From NCBI GenBank assembly GCA_016219545.1, contig JACRMH010000041.1, forward strand, positions 133,297-197,296: DNA of 64,000 nucleotides, written 5' to 3'. Position numbers and translations under genes: made by a program. The stretch's first letter is position 1. Every line of letters starts with the position of its first letter. The stretch comes from Chloroflexota bacterium. Its GTDB lineage: Bacteria; Chloroflexota; Anaerolineae; Anaerolineales; Villigracilaceae. This document shows positions 35,012-43,545 of the stretch, in pieces. The notes beneath the pieces were generated by a model. That model searched no databases and was not told the origin of the DNA. It saw nothing but the letters and a program-made list of their open reading frames with translations.

Positions 35012-35475
35012 TGAAAAATAAACACACATTCACGGCTCCAATCCAAAACGCAGGCGGAGGCGGCGCTTTCGTGGAAATCCCTTTCGACGTGGAAAAGGAA
35101 TTTGGCTCGAAGCGCCCCAAGGTCAAAGCTATGATCGAGGGCGTTCCTTATCGCGGCACATTGGTGCGCATGGGTAGCGAATGTCACATGCTGCTGATTC
35201 TCAAGGGCATCCGCGAGAAGATCGGGAAGACATTCGGCGATGAAGTAAAAATAACAGTCGAAGCAGATGTGGAGCCGCGCGTGGTGGAAATCCCTACGGA
35301 GTTACGAAAAATATTCAAAACAGAAAAAGAAGCAAAAGCATATTTTGACAAACTGGCTTACACTCATCAACGTGAATATGTAACGTGGATCAATGAAGCC
35401 AAAAGAGATGAGACGCGCCGATCTCGCATTCTCAAAACCATGGAAATGTTGAAGCAGAGTAAAAAAGAAAAATAA
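35011..35475 (+). CDS. DUF1905/YdeI (OmdA)-domain protein
   Basis: 154 residues from ATG 35011, which shares one base with the preceding stop. The N-terminal half (about 1-85, TFTAPIQNAGGGGAFVEIPFDVEKEFGSKRPKVKAMIEG) is a DUF1905 domain, and the C-terminal helical part (ELRKIFKTEKEAKAYFDKLAYTHQREYVTWINEAKRDET) is the OmdA/YdeI domain. This two-part protein is common and poorly characterised, and some homologs are linked to envelope or antibiotic stress. Cytosolic by sequence. Confidence 0.85.
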   Translation: MKNKHTFTAPIQNAGGGGAFVEIPFDVEKEFGSKRPKVKAMIEGVPYRGTLVRMGSECHMLLILKGIREKIGKTFGDEVKITVEADVEPRVVEIPTELRKIFKTEKEAKAYFDKLAYTHQREYVTWINEAKRDETRRSRILKTMEMLKQSKKEK

Positions 35476-35490
35476 TCATACATCACGCCA

Positions 35491-36579
35491 ATGTATAAAA
35501 CCATCCGCCCAACCCTTTTTCGTCTTGACCCCGAACGTGCCCATGCGCTTACGCTTCACGCATTGCGCATCACGGGCAACTCCGCGCCTTTGCGCTGGCT
35601 TGTTACACAGCAATTCAAAGCGCCCTCAAAACCTGTCCATGTGTTCGGGCTGGATTTCAAAAATCCGGTTGGACTCGCCGCCGGATATGACAAGGACGGC
35701 ATCGCCATTCGTGGACTCGCCGCTTTGGGATTCGGTCACATCGAGATCGGCACGGTCACGCCCCGACCTCAGGCTGGGAATCCGTCCCCGCGCATTTTCC
35801 GCCTTTTGGAAGATGAGGCCGTCATCAACCGCATGGGCTTTCCAAGCAAGGGTTCCGAGTTCATGCAGCTCAAATTGAATCCGTCTTTGCGTTCAGGGTT
35901 GTTCGAGAATGTTTATGGGATCCAGCCGCGCAATAAAAAGAAAAAGATCACGTCCATAAAAAAAGACGGTGCCATTCTGGGGATCAATCTCGGCAAGAAC
36001 AAGGAAACCTCCAACGAAGAAGCCGTGCTGGATTATTTGGAGTTACTGCAAAATTTCGCAGGCTACGCCGATTACCTGACCATCAACGTCAGTTCGCCGA
36101 ACACGGTGGGACTGCGCGAGTTGCAGGGACGCGCCGCGCTGGAAAGCCTGCTGACTCATTTACATCAACAGCGTTTGATTGAACAGAAGAAACATGAGAA
36201 GCGAATTCCCATCCTCGTGAAACTTGCACCCGACCTGTCCGTTTCAGAATTGGATGATGCGATCGAGTCTATTATCAACTCGAGGATGGATGGGATTATT
36301 GTTACGAATACAACTCTGTCGCGCGAGGGATTGAGATCAAGCCTAAAGGGAGAATCAGGCGGGTTGAGCGGAAGTCCGCTAACAGTTATGAGCGAAGCGG
36401 TCCTTCATCAAACCATTAAGAGCGTGAATGGAGTCATCCCGGTTGTAAGCGCCGGCGGCATTATGAATCCGGAAGATGCAAAACGCCGCCTCGACATGGG
36501 GGCGGCGCTGGTGCAGGTCTATACCGGGTTGATCTATCGCGGACCTTCGCTGGTAAAAGACATTCTCAAAAAATTATAG
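35491..36579 (+). CDS. pyrD: dihydroorotate dehydrogenase (quinone, class 2)
   Basis: 362 residues. Oxidises dihydroorotate to orotate, passing electrons to quinone at the membrane. FMN/substrate signatures: NPVGLAAGYDKDG, NRMGFPSKG, LGINLGKNKET, ISSPNT-type VNVSSPNTVGLRELQ, TNTT and VSAGGI. The N-terminal extension (MYKTIRPTLFRLDPERAHAL) is the class 2 membrane-associated helix pair. An unusual Lys-rich insertion of about 25 residues lies at about 135-160 (RNKKKKITSIKKDG), compared with the short loop of E. coli PyrD. It ends immediately before the convergent kinase gene. Confidence 0.94.
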   Translation: MYKTIRPTLFRLDPERAHALTLHALRITGNSAPLRWLVTQQFKAPSKPVHVFGLDFKNPVGLAAGYDKDGIAIRGLAALGFGHIEIGTVTPRPQAGNPSPRIFRLLEDEAVINRMGFPSKGSEFMQLKLNPSLRSGLFENVYGIQPRNKKKKITSIKKDGAILGINLGKNKETSNEEAVLDYLELLQNFAGYADYLTINVSSPNTVGLRELQGRAALESLLTHLHQQRLIEQKKHEKRIPILVKLAPDLSVSELDDAIESIINSRMDGIIVTNTTLSREGLRSSLKGESGGLSGSPLTVMSEAVLHQTIKSVNGVIPVVSAGGIMNPEDAKRRLDMGAALVQVYTGLIYRGPSLVKDILKKL

Positions 36580-38661
36580 CTATTTTTGTGCGGGGCGTAT
36601 CGCCGGCATGGGCGCTTCGTCACGCTGGATAAAGAAACCATCCGGCAATGGAATCGGTTTGATGGTGCCGCCGGTGGTTAAAGAATCGACGGGGATGTAA
36701 TACAAAAAGATCGCATTGGTGGTGAGACGGATATCCTGAAAGGCAAATAGAACATAAGCCCCGTCAGGACTAAAGGTGAGGTCGCGGTAACAGCAATTGG
36801 TGCCATCAATGGGGGCGAGTTTTGTTTGTCCTTTGTGTGTGAAGGTGTTGTAAAAACCGATCTCTCCGAAGCCGCCGTTGCGTTTATTGCTGTTCATGAA
36901 GAAGAGCAGGTCGCCGTCCCAATCATAGCTGACCAAAGGACTGGCAAATTGGAATCGTCCCAGCGGGAATTCATCCAATCGTACGGGAGCGGTATCACTG
37001 CACTTGTGAATATCAAGGACGCGGATGGTTTCCGCGATATTCTTCCCGTCAGGGGCGAGATATTTTATGGCAAGGTTTTGTCCGTCATTTGACCATCTCG
37101 CATCCAGCACGCCAAGGTCATTGAAGAAAAGGCAGCCTTTCATATCCAGCAGTGCGCTCTTCTTTGTAACGTTCTTTAATTTCTCGATATCGAAAGGCAC
37201 TACATGGAGTTCACGCGAAAGACTGATGGCTGCCTGCTGCCCGTCGGGAGAGACGTGGAATGATTCAAAATATTCAGAAGAAGTAAAACTGGTGATGTTC
37301 TCTTCGACCATTGTTTCAATATTGACCGTCTTGACGGTCTTGCCGGTAATGTAAAGAAGAGAATTCCCGTCTGGGAGCCATTCAAGGTTGAATTTCTTGG
37401 CGCCGTCACTTGTGATAGTTTGAAGGTCGCTCCCATCCACGTTCATAAGCCAGATGTCATTGTTGTGTAAAAATGCGATCTTGTCCGCGCCGCCGATGAT
37501 GGGCAGGGCCGAAACAGACGGTGTATCTGTTACAGCAACCGGAGCCGCAATCGTGACCGTTTCTGTTGGGTTGGATGCTGCTTCTGTTGCTGTGGATTCC
37601 ACGAGCACCGGCGCAGAAGTTGCTTCAACTGGACTGGCCACTGGAATGGATGTAGGGGTAATGGACGGTGAATTCTTGCCAAGGATGTTGAATAAAAAGA
37701 ATCCACCCGCAACTAGAGCGCCAATTAATAACAAAGGCACAATCGCAAACAAAGGATTAAAACTCTTTTTCTTTGCGGGGGTGACAGTTTTGTTGAAAGG
37801 AGTACCACTAATGGTTGTTTTATTCTTTTGGATATCCGGCTCTTCGCCGCGCATAAACGCTTTGATCGTTTCCGTCATTTCAACTGCGGATGAAAAACGA
37901 TCATTCTTATCTTTTGCCATAGCTGTGGAAATGATCATCTCCACCCATGTTGGGAGTGACGAGTTCGCTTCCAGAATACGCGGGACCGGGTCCGTTACAT
38001 GTTTGATTGCAATTCCCATCGGCGTATCTGCCTGATAGGGCTGTCTGCCTGTAAGCATTTCAAAATAAAGAACGCCCAATGCGTAAATGTCGGTGCGGTT
38101 GTCTATGGATTCCCCGGAGGCTTGTTCGGGCGCCATGTAGGCGGGGGTACCGATAATTCCACTGCCTGTAACATTCCCCGATTCGGATTGCGTGATCTTG
38201 GCAATACCAAAATCGGCAATGTGGGGAGTCCCTTTATTGTCGAATAGGATATTGCCAGGTTTTAGGTCGCGGTGAATAAATCCCTTTGCATGAGCTTCGT
38301 CCATGCCCGGAGCGATCTGTTCGAGAATGTGTGTCGCTTCTTCCACACTGAAGACGCCTTTTTTGATGCGCTCGGAGAGCGAGCCCCCGCCCATATAGCG
38401 CATCACAAAATAAAGCTGATCATTTTCCTCCCCCACATCATAGACCGGGACGATGGATGGATGTTCCAGTTGTGCGATGATCTTTGCTTCGCGTTCGAAC
38501 CGCAGCCGAAATTGCGGATCCGAATGGAGAAGTTCCTGCGGCAGGACCTTGATTGCAATATCACGGTCGAACCGTGGGTCGTAGCCGCGGTAGACAGTTG
38601 CCATCCCGCCTCGCCCCAATTCAGACTTTATTTCGTAGCGTCCGATTTTCTCTGGTTGCAT
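36580..38661 (-). CDS. PknB-like Ser/Thr protein kinase with C-terminal beta-propeller
   Basis: 693 residues. Kinase domain 8-270: glycine loop GRGGMATVYRG, Lys38 (IAIKVL), catalytic HRDLKPGN (Asp132) and DFG at 150-152. A single TM helix (about 307-330) divides it from the outside, preceded by a basic linker. After a Thr/Pro/Ser-rich region (340-390), residues 395-690 form TolB/WD40-like beta-propeller blades (IAFLHNNDIWLMNVDGSDLQTITSDG, FSPDGAYVLFAFQD). The propeller probably senses an external ligand or wall component. No phosphatase partner is adjacent. Confidence 0.93.
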   Translation of the reverse strand: MQPEKIGRYEIKSELGRGGMATVYRGYDPRFDRDIAIKVLPQELLHSDPQFRLRFEREAKIIAQLEHPSIVPVYDVGEENDQLYFVMRYMGGGSLSERIKKGVFSVEEATHILEQIAPGMDEAHAKGFIHRDLKPGNILFDNKGTPHIADFGIAKITQSESGNVTGSGIIGTPAYMAPEQASGESIDNRTDIYALGVLYFEMLTGRQPYQADTPMGIAIKHVTDPVPRILEANSSLPTWVEMIISTAMAKDKNDRFSSAVEMTETIKAFMRGEEPDIQKNKTTISGTPFNKTVTPAKKKSFNPLFAIVPLLLIGALVAGGFFLFNILGKNSPSITPTSIPVASPVEATSAPVLVESTATEAASNPTETVTIAAPVAVTDTPSVSALPIIGGADKIAFLHNNDIWLMNVDGSDLQTITSDGAKKFNLEWLPDGNSLLYITGKTVKTVNIETMVEENITSFTSSEYFESFHVSPDGQQAAISLSRELHVVPFDIEKLKNVTKKSALLDMKGCLFFNDLGVLDARWSNDGQNLAIKYLAPDGKNIAETIRVLDIHKCSDTAPVRLDEFPLGRFQFASPLVSYDWDGDLLFFMNSNKRNGGFGEIGFYNTFTHKGQTKLAPIDGTNCCYRDLTFSPDGAYVLFAFQDIRLTTNAIFLYYIPVDSLTTGGTIKPIPLPDGFFIQRDEAPMPAIRPAQK

Positions 38662-38722
38662 AATGTCTAGTATACCTATCCATCATCTTGAATGCAAGCA
38701 CTCCCCAACCCTGCAAACTGCA

Positions 38723-39349
38723 TCAGGACATATATAACCCGCCGGTGGATTCCATCCAATCCGCGATCTTCTCGGTGGCAGATGAAATATCGTTGTCGGA
38801 AACATCCAATTCCAGCATAGGCAGGATGGATTCGCGTGCAAGCCTGCGGATCAAATCTTGTTCTTCGATGAAAAGATTCAGATCATTGTATTGAGAGGGA
38901 TTGCCTGAGACCTTGAGTCTTTCTGCACGCGCGGATTCAAAGGATTCGGGTGAGCGAGTCAACAACACTAAACGGAAATTTAACGGAAGGAGCCTTTCTT
39001 CCAGCCAGCGGAAGTCATAATCTTTTTTGTAGGTGTTCAGTTGATACATCCGTGTGGATAAGTGGAAGCGATCCACGATCCACGAGTAATATTTTTGTAA
39101 TTCAAAAAGCTTGACCCAGGTTGCATAGGTTTCCATTGCAAGGGCTTCCTCCTGCGGCTCGAAGTTGATCAGTCCGCGCCCCCAGGGAAAATTTGTAAAG
39201 GCGCACCATTCCCCCGAAATAAGGGGCGAATGGTATTTGTATTTGCGCGGACCCACTACACGCGGGTGTTCGTTGAGAGCAAAAGCAATGTCGGTCTTGA
39301 AGGTCAGGCGTGTGCCTTCGAGGATGATCTTGGGGGTGAGTTTAGACAT
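38723..39349 (-). CDS. P-loop kinase-like protein with degenerate Walker A
   Basis: 208 residues from ATG 39349. The N-terminus KIILEGTRLTFKTDIAFAL sits where deoxynucleoside/thymidylate kinases have IVIEGxxGxGKST. Here the last Gly of the P-loop is Phe17 (GxxxxFKT), while Lys18 and Thr19 are kept. LVLLTRSPESFESARAERL (about 138-156) resembles a LID/RS region of such kinases. So it is either an atypical kinase or a pseudokinase. This start is chosen over 39367 because a consensus promoter (TTGAAT, 17 bp, TATAAT) lies directly before it, and the upstream ATG would fall inside the -10. Confidence 0.7.
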   Translation of the reverse strand: MSKLTPKIILEGTRLTFKTDIAFALNEHPRVVGPRKYKYHSPLISGEWCAFTNFPWGRGLINFEPQEEALAMETYATWVKLFELQKYYSWIVDRFHLSTRMYQLNTYKKDYDFRWLEERLLPLNFRLVLLTRSPESFESARAERLKVSGNPSQYNDLNLFIEEQDLIRRLARESILPMLELDVSDNDISSATEKIADWMESTGGLYMS

Positions 39350-39355
39350 GTCATT

Positions 39356-39384
39356 ATTATATGACATGCTGAAAAGTCATTCAA
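39356..39384 (-). promoter_or_regulatory. leaderless promoter of the P-loop kinase-like gene
   Basis: On the minus strand TTGAAT (39379-39384), exactly 17 bp, then TATAAT (39356-39361). ATG follows 6 nt later at 39349, so transcription should begin at the start codon. There is no SD. Confidence 0.75.
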
Positions 39385-39452
39385 AACTCTAATAAGATTC
39401 TGAAACGAATCCAGACACTAGTTGTGGTATATTCCCGCACACAGGTAACACT

Positions 39453-39818
39453 ATGGAAGATAAAATCACAATCATCGAAGGTCCCCCGCCGGTTTTTGAG
39501 CAAGTCAATGACGGCTGGGCATTGGGTTTGAACGAAAGCCCAAATCTCTCTGTCCCCGCACTTACGCGCCTGCGCACTTTCAACGGTCCCGCGCTTGTGG
39601 AGCGTTGCTACAACGCCTGGCATAATAAATCCACCATTCATTTGCATTATCGCAATGAAACCGGTCTGGAGGAAACCGCCCCCATTCTTGCCGCCCGTAA
39701 TGTCGAAACTCCCGAAGGACACGTTCTGCTCCTGTGGGTATATCTCGATGGTGACGGCGTTGAATACGAAACGGACGCCGGCGACGACGATCAACAGGAT
39801 GATTATCCTGACGAATAG
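39453..39818 (+). CDS. hypothetical acidic protein
   Basis: 121 residues, not recognised. Cytosolic by sequence, with a mixed alpha/beta pattern and one conserved-looking core (ALVERCYNAWHNKSTIHLHYRNETG, about 51-75). The last 20 residues are strongly acidic (TDAGDDDQQDDYPDE), which may be a flexible charged tail. ATG has TATATT about 20 nt upstream and no strong SD. It is followed by a perfect palindrome and then the enoyl-CoA hydratase gene; a shared function is not evident. Confidence 0.7.
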   Translation: MEDKITIIEGPPPVFEQVNDGWALGLNESPNLSVPALTRLRTFNGPALVERCYNAWHNKSTIHLHYRNETGLEETAPILAARNVETPEGHVLLLWVYLDGDGVEYETDAGDDDQQDDYPDE

Positions 39819-39824
39819 AACATC

Positions 39825-39857
39825 AAGTGACAGTCACCTTTAAGGTGACTGTCACTT
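39825..39857. repeat. perfect 33-bp palindrome
   Basis: Arms of 16 bp (39825-39840 and 39842-39857, AAGTGACAGTCACCTT and its complement) flank a single base. It lies between the acidic protein and enoyl-CoA hydratase genes, 17 nt before the latter's ATG. It could be a cruciform, operator or palindromic repeat. Confidence 0.9.
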
Positions 39858-39874
39858 TTCTTAATTGAGGATAC

Positions 39875-40639
39875 ATGACAACGCTTCTTACTTCGACCCA
39901 GGCTGGTACAGCGACACTGACACTGAATCGCCCCGAGCGCGCAAATTCCTTTAACTTTGAGATGGTCAATGAACTGATAAACGCTCTCACCGCCGCAGAG
40001 CAGGACCCGCAGGTACGTTGTGTAGTGATAACAGGCAGCGGCAAAGTATTCAGCGCCGGACAGGATATTTCCGAAATGAAGCAAGGCGAGAAAATATCCT
40101 ATCGCGAACATTTGGAGAAGACCTACAATCCCCTGATCTTGCAAATTAGAAAAATGGGAAAGCCTGTTGTGGCGGCAGTCAATGGACCGTGTGCAGGCGC
40201 GGCTTTTGGTGTAGCTCTGGCTTGTGACCTGCGGATCGCGAAAGCCAATGCTTATTTTGTAGTTGGTTTTAGCGGCATTGCGCTCGCACCTGATTCCGGC
40301 ATATCCCTGTTCCTGCCGAAATATATTGGTTTGGGAAGAGCACAGGAATATTTTTATTCCAATCAACCCATCTTTGCGCGGCGGGCACATCAATGGGGCA
40401 TGGTCAATCAAGTAGGTGGATTCGGCTTTGAGGCGCTGGTCAACCGGGTTGCGGCCGAGCTTGCCTCAGGTCCGCGTGAAGCGTTTGCCGCCGGGAAGAA
40501 AGCTTTCAATAACGCCATCCTTCCCAACCTTGAAGAGGCTCTCCACTATGAGGGAATCCTACAGGATGAAGCCGGAAAGACCGCAGAACATCGCGAGGGT
40601 GTGGCTGCCTTTTTAGGCAAGCGTAAACCGAAGTATTAA
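39875..40639 (+). CDS. enoyl-CoA hydratase/isomerase family protein (PaaG-like)
   Basis: 254 residues of the crotonase fold. Oxyanion-hole segments FSAGQDISEM (about 62-72) and GPCAGAAFGVALACD (about 105-119) are present. The second catalytic position reads LAPDSGISLFLPKYIG, with Asp rather than the hydratase Glu, as in PaaG-type isomerases. It may act in aromatic or fatty-acid degradation along with the nearby glutaryl-CoA dehydrogenase; the exact substrate is unknown. A palindrome precedes it. Confidence 0.88.
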   Translation: MTTLLTSTQAGTATLTLNRPERANSFNFEMVNELINALTAAEQDPQVRCVVITGSGKVFSAGQDISEMKQGEKISYREHLEKTYNPLILQIRKMGKPVVAAVNGPCAGAAFGVALACDLRIAKANAYFVVGFSGIALAPDSGISLFLPKYIGLGRAQEYFYSNQPIFARRAHQWGMVNQVGGFGFEALVNRVAAELASGPREAFAAGKKAFNNAILPNLEEALHYEGILQDEAGKTAEHREGVAAFLGKRKPKY

Positions 40640-40690
40640 AACGCTCAAAAATCATCATTAGTAATCAAAAATATGCTGATTTATGTCATA

Positions 40691-40719
40691 TTGACTTCAA
40701 AATGATTATCGTGTAAAGT
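40691..40719 (+). promoter_or_regulatory. gdhA promoter
   Basis: TTGACT (40691-40696), 17 bp, TAAAGT (40714-40719). Start predicted near 40726, leaving a leader of about 117 nt that contains a terminator-like hairpin. Confidence 0.6.
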
Positions 40720-40772
40720 TTAGGTGCTTTTTGTGAAAAAAGATATGAACCAGCCTATTGAATACCTTTGTG

Positions 40773-40816
40773 TTTAGAGCGGGCATCCCTGTTTGGGGGA
40801 TGTCCGCTTATATTTT
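40773..40816 (+). terminator. leader hairpin with T-run before gdhA (possible attenuator)
   Basis: In the leader between the promoter and gdhA, AGCGGGCATCCC pairs with GGGATGTCCGCT (12 bp, one G-U) and a T-rich run follows after a few bases. Its placement downstream of the gdhA promoter suggests attenuation rather than simple termination of the hydratase gene. Confidence 0.6.
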
Positions 40817-40842
40817 TTCCAAAACTCTTTTAGGAGAACAAC

Positions 40843-42141
40843 ATGTCAGGACAAATAAATGCTTTTGAAATGGCACAGAAGCAATTCGACGGTGTCGCCA
40901 AGCAATTGAAATTGGATGCTGGCGTTGCCGAAGTTTTGCGCTGGCCCATGCGCGAATTTTCCTTCCGCATCCCCGTGCGTTTGGATGACGGTTCGCTCAA
41001 GGTCTTTCAAGGTTTCCGTGTTCAACATAATGATGCACGCGGACCCAACAAGGGCGGCATTCGCTTCGCGGCGAATGAGACCATGGACACCGTGCGCGCT
41101 CTCGCCACATGGATGACCTGGAAATGCGCAGTTGCAGATATTCCCCTCGGCGGCGGTAAAGGCGGAATCATTGTGGATCCGTCCACGCTGTCTGTGAATG
41201 AGAAAGAAGAAATGTGCCGCGGCTGGGTACGCGCCATGTGGAAGAACATTGGACCACGCAATGATGTGCCCGCTCCCGATATTGGTACCACTCCTCAAAT
41301 GATGGGCTGGATGATGGATGAATACTCCCGCCTCGTTGGTCAATACACACCCGGCGTGTTCACCGGCAAACCCCTCGGCGGCGGCGGCTCATTGGGTCGC
41401 ACAGAAGCCACAGGTTATGGCGTGATCTATACCGTGCGCGAAGCGATGAAGCACCTTAATATTGATGGCAAGAATTCTGTGGCTGCTATTCAAGGCTTTG
41501 GCAATGTGTCACAATATGCCTCAGTCGGCTTTGTGGAAATGCTCGGCGGTACAGTTGCCTGCGTTTCCTGCTATGACCGCCATGATAAGAAGGCCTACAC
41601 CTACAGCAAGAAAGGCGGCGTTGACCCGCGCTTCCTGCTCACCATCGTGGATGAGTACGGCACGATTGACAAGAAGAAGGCTCAGGATGCCGGCTACACC
41701 GTTGAAGACGGCGATTCCTGGATCACCAAAGAAGCCAATGTGTTGATCCCCGCCGCGATGGAAGGACAGGTCACCGCGGATACAGTCAACAAGATGTCGA
41801 AAGGCATCAAGATCGTTGCTGAAGGCGCGAACGGTCCCTGCACACCCGAGGCGGATGAATTCTTCAAGAAGAATAACATCTTCGACATCCCCGACTTCCT
41901 TTGCAACGCCGGCGGCGTGACCACTTCCTACTTTGAACAGGTTCAGAACGATATGAACTTCTACTGGTCGAAGGATGAGGTTTTGGGAAGACTCGACGAG
42001 AAGATGACCTCTGCATTCAACAGTGTTGTTGATCGCAGTGAGAAGGAAAAAGTCTACATGCGCGATGCGGCTTACATGGTTGCGATTGACCGTGTGGTTC
42101 AGGCTATGCACCTGCGCGGCTGGTTGACCGGAAATTCGTAG
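40843..42141 (+). CDS. gdhA: glutamate dehydrogenase (Glu/Leu/Phe/Val family)
   Basis: 432 residues. Interconverts glutamate and 2-oxoglutarate plus ammonia. GPNKGGIRF and the catalytic Lys in KCAVADIPLGGGKGGI (about 104-119) are intact, and VAAIQGFGNVSQYAS (about 213-227) starts the NAD(P)-binding Rossmann domain. The length fits the hexameric class. SD AGGAGA is 8 nt upstream. It has its own promoter, an attenuator-like leader hairpin and a downstream terminator, so it is an independent unit. Cofactor preference cannot be read confidently. Confidence 0.95.
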   Translation: MSGQINAFEMAQKQFDGVAKQLKLDAGVAEVLRWPMREFSFRIPVRLDDGSLKVFQGFRVQHNDARGPNKGGIRFAANETMDTVRALATWMTWKCAVADIPLGGGKGGIIVDPSTLSVNEKEEMCRGWVRAMWKNIGPRNDVPAPDIGTTPQMMGWMMDEYSRLVGQYTPGVFTGKPLGGGGSLGRTEATGYGVIYTVREAMKHLNIDGKNSVAAIQGFGNVSQYASVGFVEMLGGTVACVSCYDRHDKKAYTYSKKGGVDPRFLLTIVDEYGTIDKKKAQDAGYTVEDGDSWITKEANVLIPAAMEGQVTADTVNKMSKGIKIVAEGANGPCTPEADEFFKKNNIFDIPDFLCNAGGVTTSYFEQVQNDMNFYWSKDEVLGRLDEKMTSAFNSVVDRSEKEKVYMRDAAYMVAIDRVVQAMHLRGWLTGNS

Positions 42142-42144
42142 AGA

Positions 42145-42165
42145 GTAATTGGTAATTAGTAATTG
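42145..42165. repeat. heptanucleotide repeat after gdhA (GTAATTG-type)
   Basis: Three 7-mers in tandem: GTAATTG, GTAATTA, GTAATTG, starting 4 nt after the gdhA stop. Confidence 0.75.
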
Positions 42166-42168
42166 GAA

Positions 42169-42199
42169 GAGGACTTGCCTGCGGGTGAGTCCTCTTTTT
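42169..42199 (+). terminator. gdhA terminator
   Basis: Stem GAGGACT/AGTCCTC (42169-42175 with 42188-42194) followed by TTTTTG. Confidence 0.75.
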
Positions 42200-42287
42200 G
42201 ATGCGCGATTCTTTCTTAACTGAGAATTGCCCCTGTTTTTTCAAAGAGAATCCAACCCTCGAACATTTTGATACAATCACTAAACCT

Positions 42288-42308
42288 TCAGCTTGCAACC
42301 TTCAACCT
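42288..42308. repeat. heptanucleotide repeat upstream of glutaryl-CoA dehydrogenase
   Basis: Tandem 7-mers TCAGCTT, GCAACCT, TCAACCT just before the gene. The unit is the same as the one upstream of pyrC. Confidence 0.7.
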
Positions 42309-42328
42309 GTAACGAAAATGAGGTATCC

Positions 42329-43504
42329 ATGGCAAAGCAAAATTTCAAATGGGATGATCCCTTCCTATTCAATGACCAGCTCACCGATGAAGAACGCATG
42401 ATCCGCGATACGGCGCGTAAGTATTGTCAGGATAAGTTAATGCCGCGCATCCTCGAAGCGAATCGAAACGAAACGTTTGACCGTGACATTATGAATGAAA
42501 TGGGTAGCATGGGATTGTTAGGTTCCACACTCCCGGAAGAATACGGCGGTTCCGAATTGAATTATGTCTCCTATGGACTGATCGCCCGTGAAGTGGAGCG
42601 CGTGGATAGCGGCTATCGCAGCGCCATGAGTGTGCAAAGTTCGCTGGTGATGCATCCCATTTTCACGTATGGTTCTGAAGAACAACGCAAAAAATATTTG
42701 CCCAAACTTGCCACAGGAGAATGGGTCGGTTGTTTCGGGCTGACCGAACCCAATCATGGCAGCGACCCGGGCAGTATGGAAACCCGCGCCAAAAAAGTGG
42801 ATGGCGGCTATATTGTCCATGGCAATAAGATGTGGATCACGAATTCCCCCATCGCGGATGTGTTCATTGTTTGGGCAAAATTAGATGGCGAGATTCGCGG
42901 CTTCATCCTCGAAAAAGGGATGAAGGGGTTGAGCGCGCCGAAGATCGAAGGTAAGTTCAGTCTGCGCGCCAGTGTCACCGGCGAGATTGTCATGGATGAA
43001 GTCTTTGTGTCTGATGAATTTATATTGCCCAATGTCTCTGGATTAAAGGGGCCTTTTGGTTGTTTGAACAAAGCTCGCTATGGAATTGCATGGGGAGCGT
43101 TAGGTGCGGCTGAATTTTGCTGGCAAGCGGCGCGACAATACACCTTGGACCGTCCGCAGTTTGGGCGTCCGCTCGCAGCGAATCAGATCATTCAACTTAA
43201 ACTGGCAAATATGATGACGGAGATCACTTTGGGTTTGCAAGGCGCCCTGCGGGTTGGACGATTAATGGATGAAGACCGATCCACGCCCGAGATGGTCTCG
43301 CTGATCAAGCGCAATTCATGCGGCAAGGCTCTGGATGTTGCCCGCAATTCACGCGATATGCACGGCGGTAATGGCATTTCAGATGAGTATCATGTCATTC
43401 GGCATGTGATGAATCTGGAAGCGGTCAATACCTATGAAGGCACGAATGATATTCATGCGCTGATATTGGGCAGGGCGCAAACAGGGATACAGGCGTTCTC
43501 ATAG
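42329..43504 (+). CDS. gcdH: glutaryl-CoA dehydrogenase (acyl-CoA dehydrogenase)
   Basis: 391 residues from ATG 42329 ([10 protein letters not shown]), with GAGG 6 nt before it. It closely tracks mammalian GCDH in family-specific segments: [20 protein letters not shown] (with the substrate Arg), [45 protein letters not shown] and the catalytic Glu in [17 protein letters not shown]. It oxidises and decarboxylates glutaryl-CoA to crotonyl-CoA in Lys/Trp breakdown, using FAD. A hydratase gene is nearby, but other pathway genes are not in the window. Confidence 0.93.
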   Translation: MAKQNFKWDDPFLFNDQLTDEERMIRDTARKYCQDKLMPRILEANRNETFDRDIMNEMGSMGLLGSTLPEEYGGSELNYVSYGLIAREVERVDSGYRSAMSVQSSLVMHPIFTYGSEEQRKKYLPKLATGEWVGCFGLTEPNHGSDPGSMETRAKKVDGGYIVHGNKMWITNSPIADVFIVWAKLDGEIRGFILEKGMKGLSAPKIEGKFSLRASVTGEIVMDEVFVSDEFILPNVSGLKGPFGCLNKARYGIAWGALGAAEFCWQAARQYTLDRPQFGRPLAANQIIQLKLANMMTEITLGLQGALRVGRLMDEDRSTPEMVSLIKRNSCGKALDVARNSRDMHGGNGISDEYHVIRHVMNLEAVNTYEGTNDIHALILGRAQTGIQAFS

Positions 43505-43508
43505 AAAA

Positions 43509-43545
43509 AAATCCCGAAGGTTATTCGCCTTCGGGATTTTTTTAT
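43509..43545. terminator. bidirectional terminator (gcdH / VOC)
   Basis: Stem AAATCCCGAAGG/CCTTCGGGATTT (43509-43520 with 43528-43539), seven-nt loop, T-run on both strands; placed between convergent genes. Confidence 0.9.
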
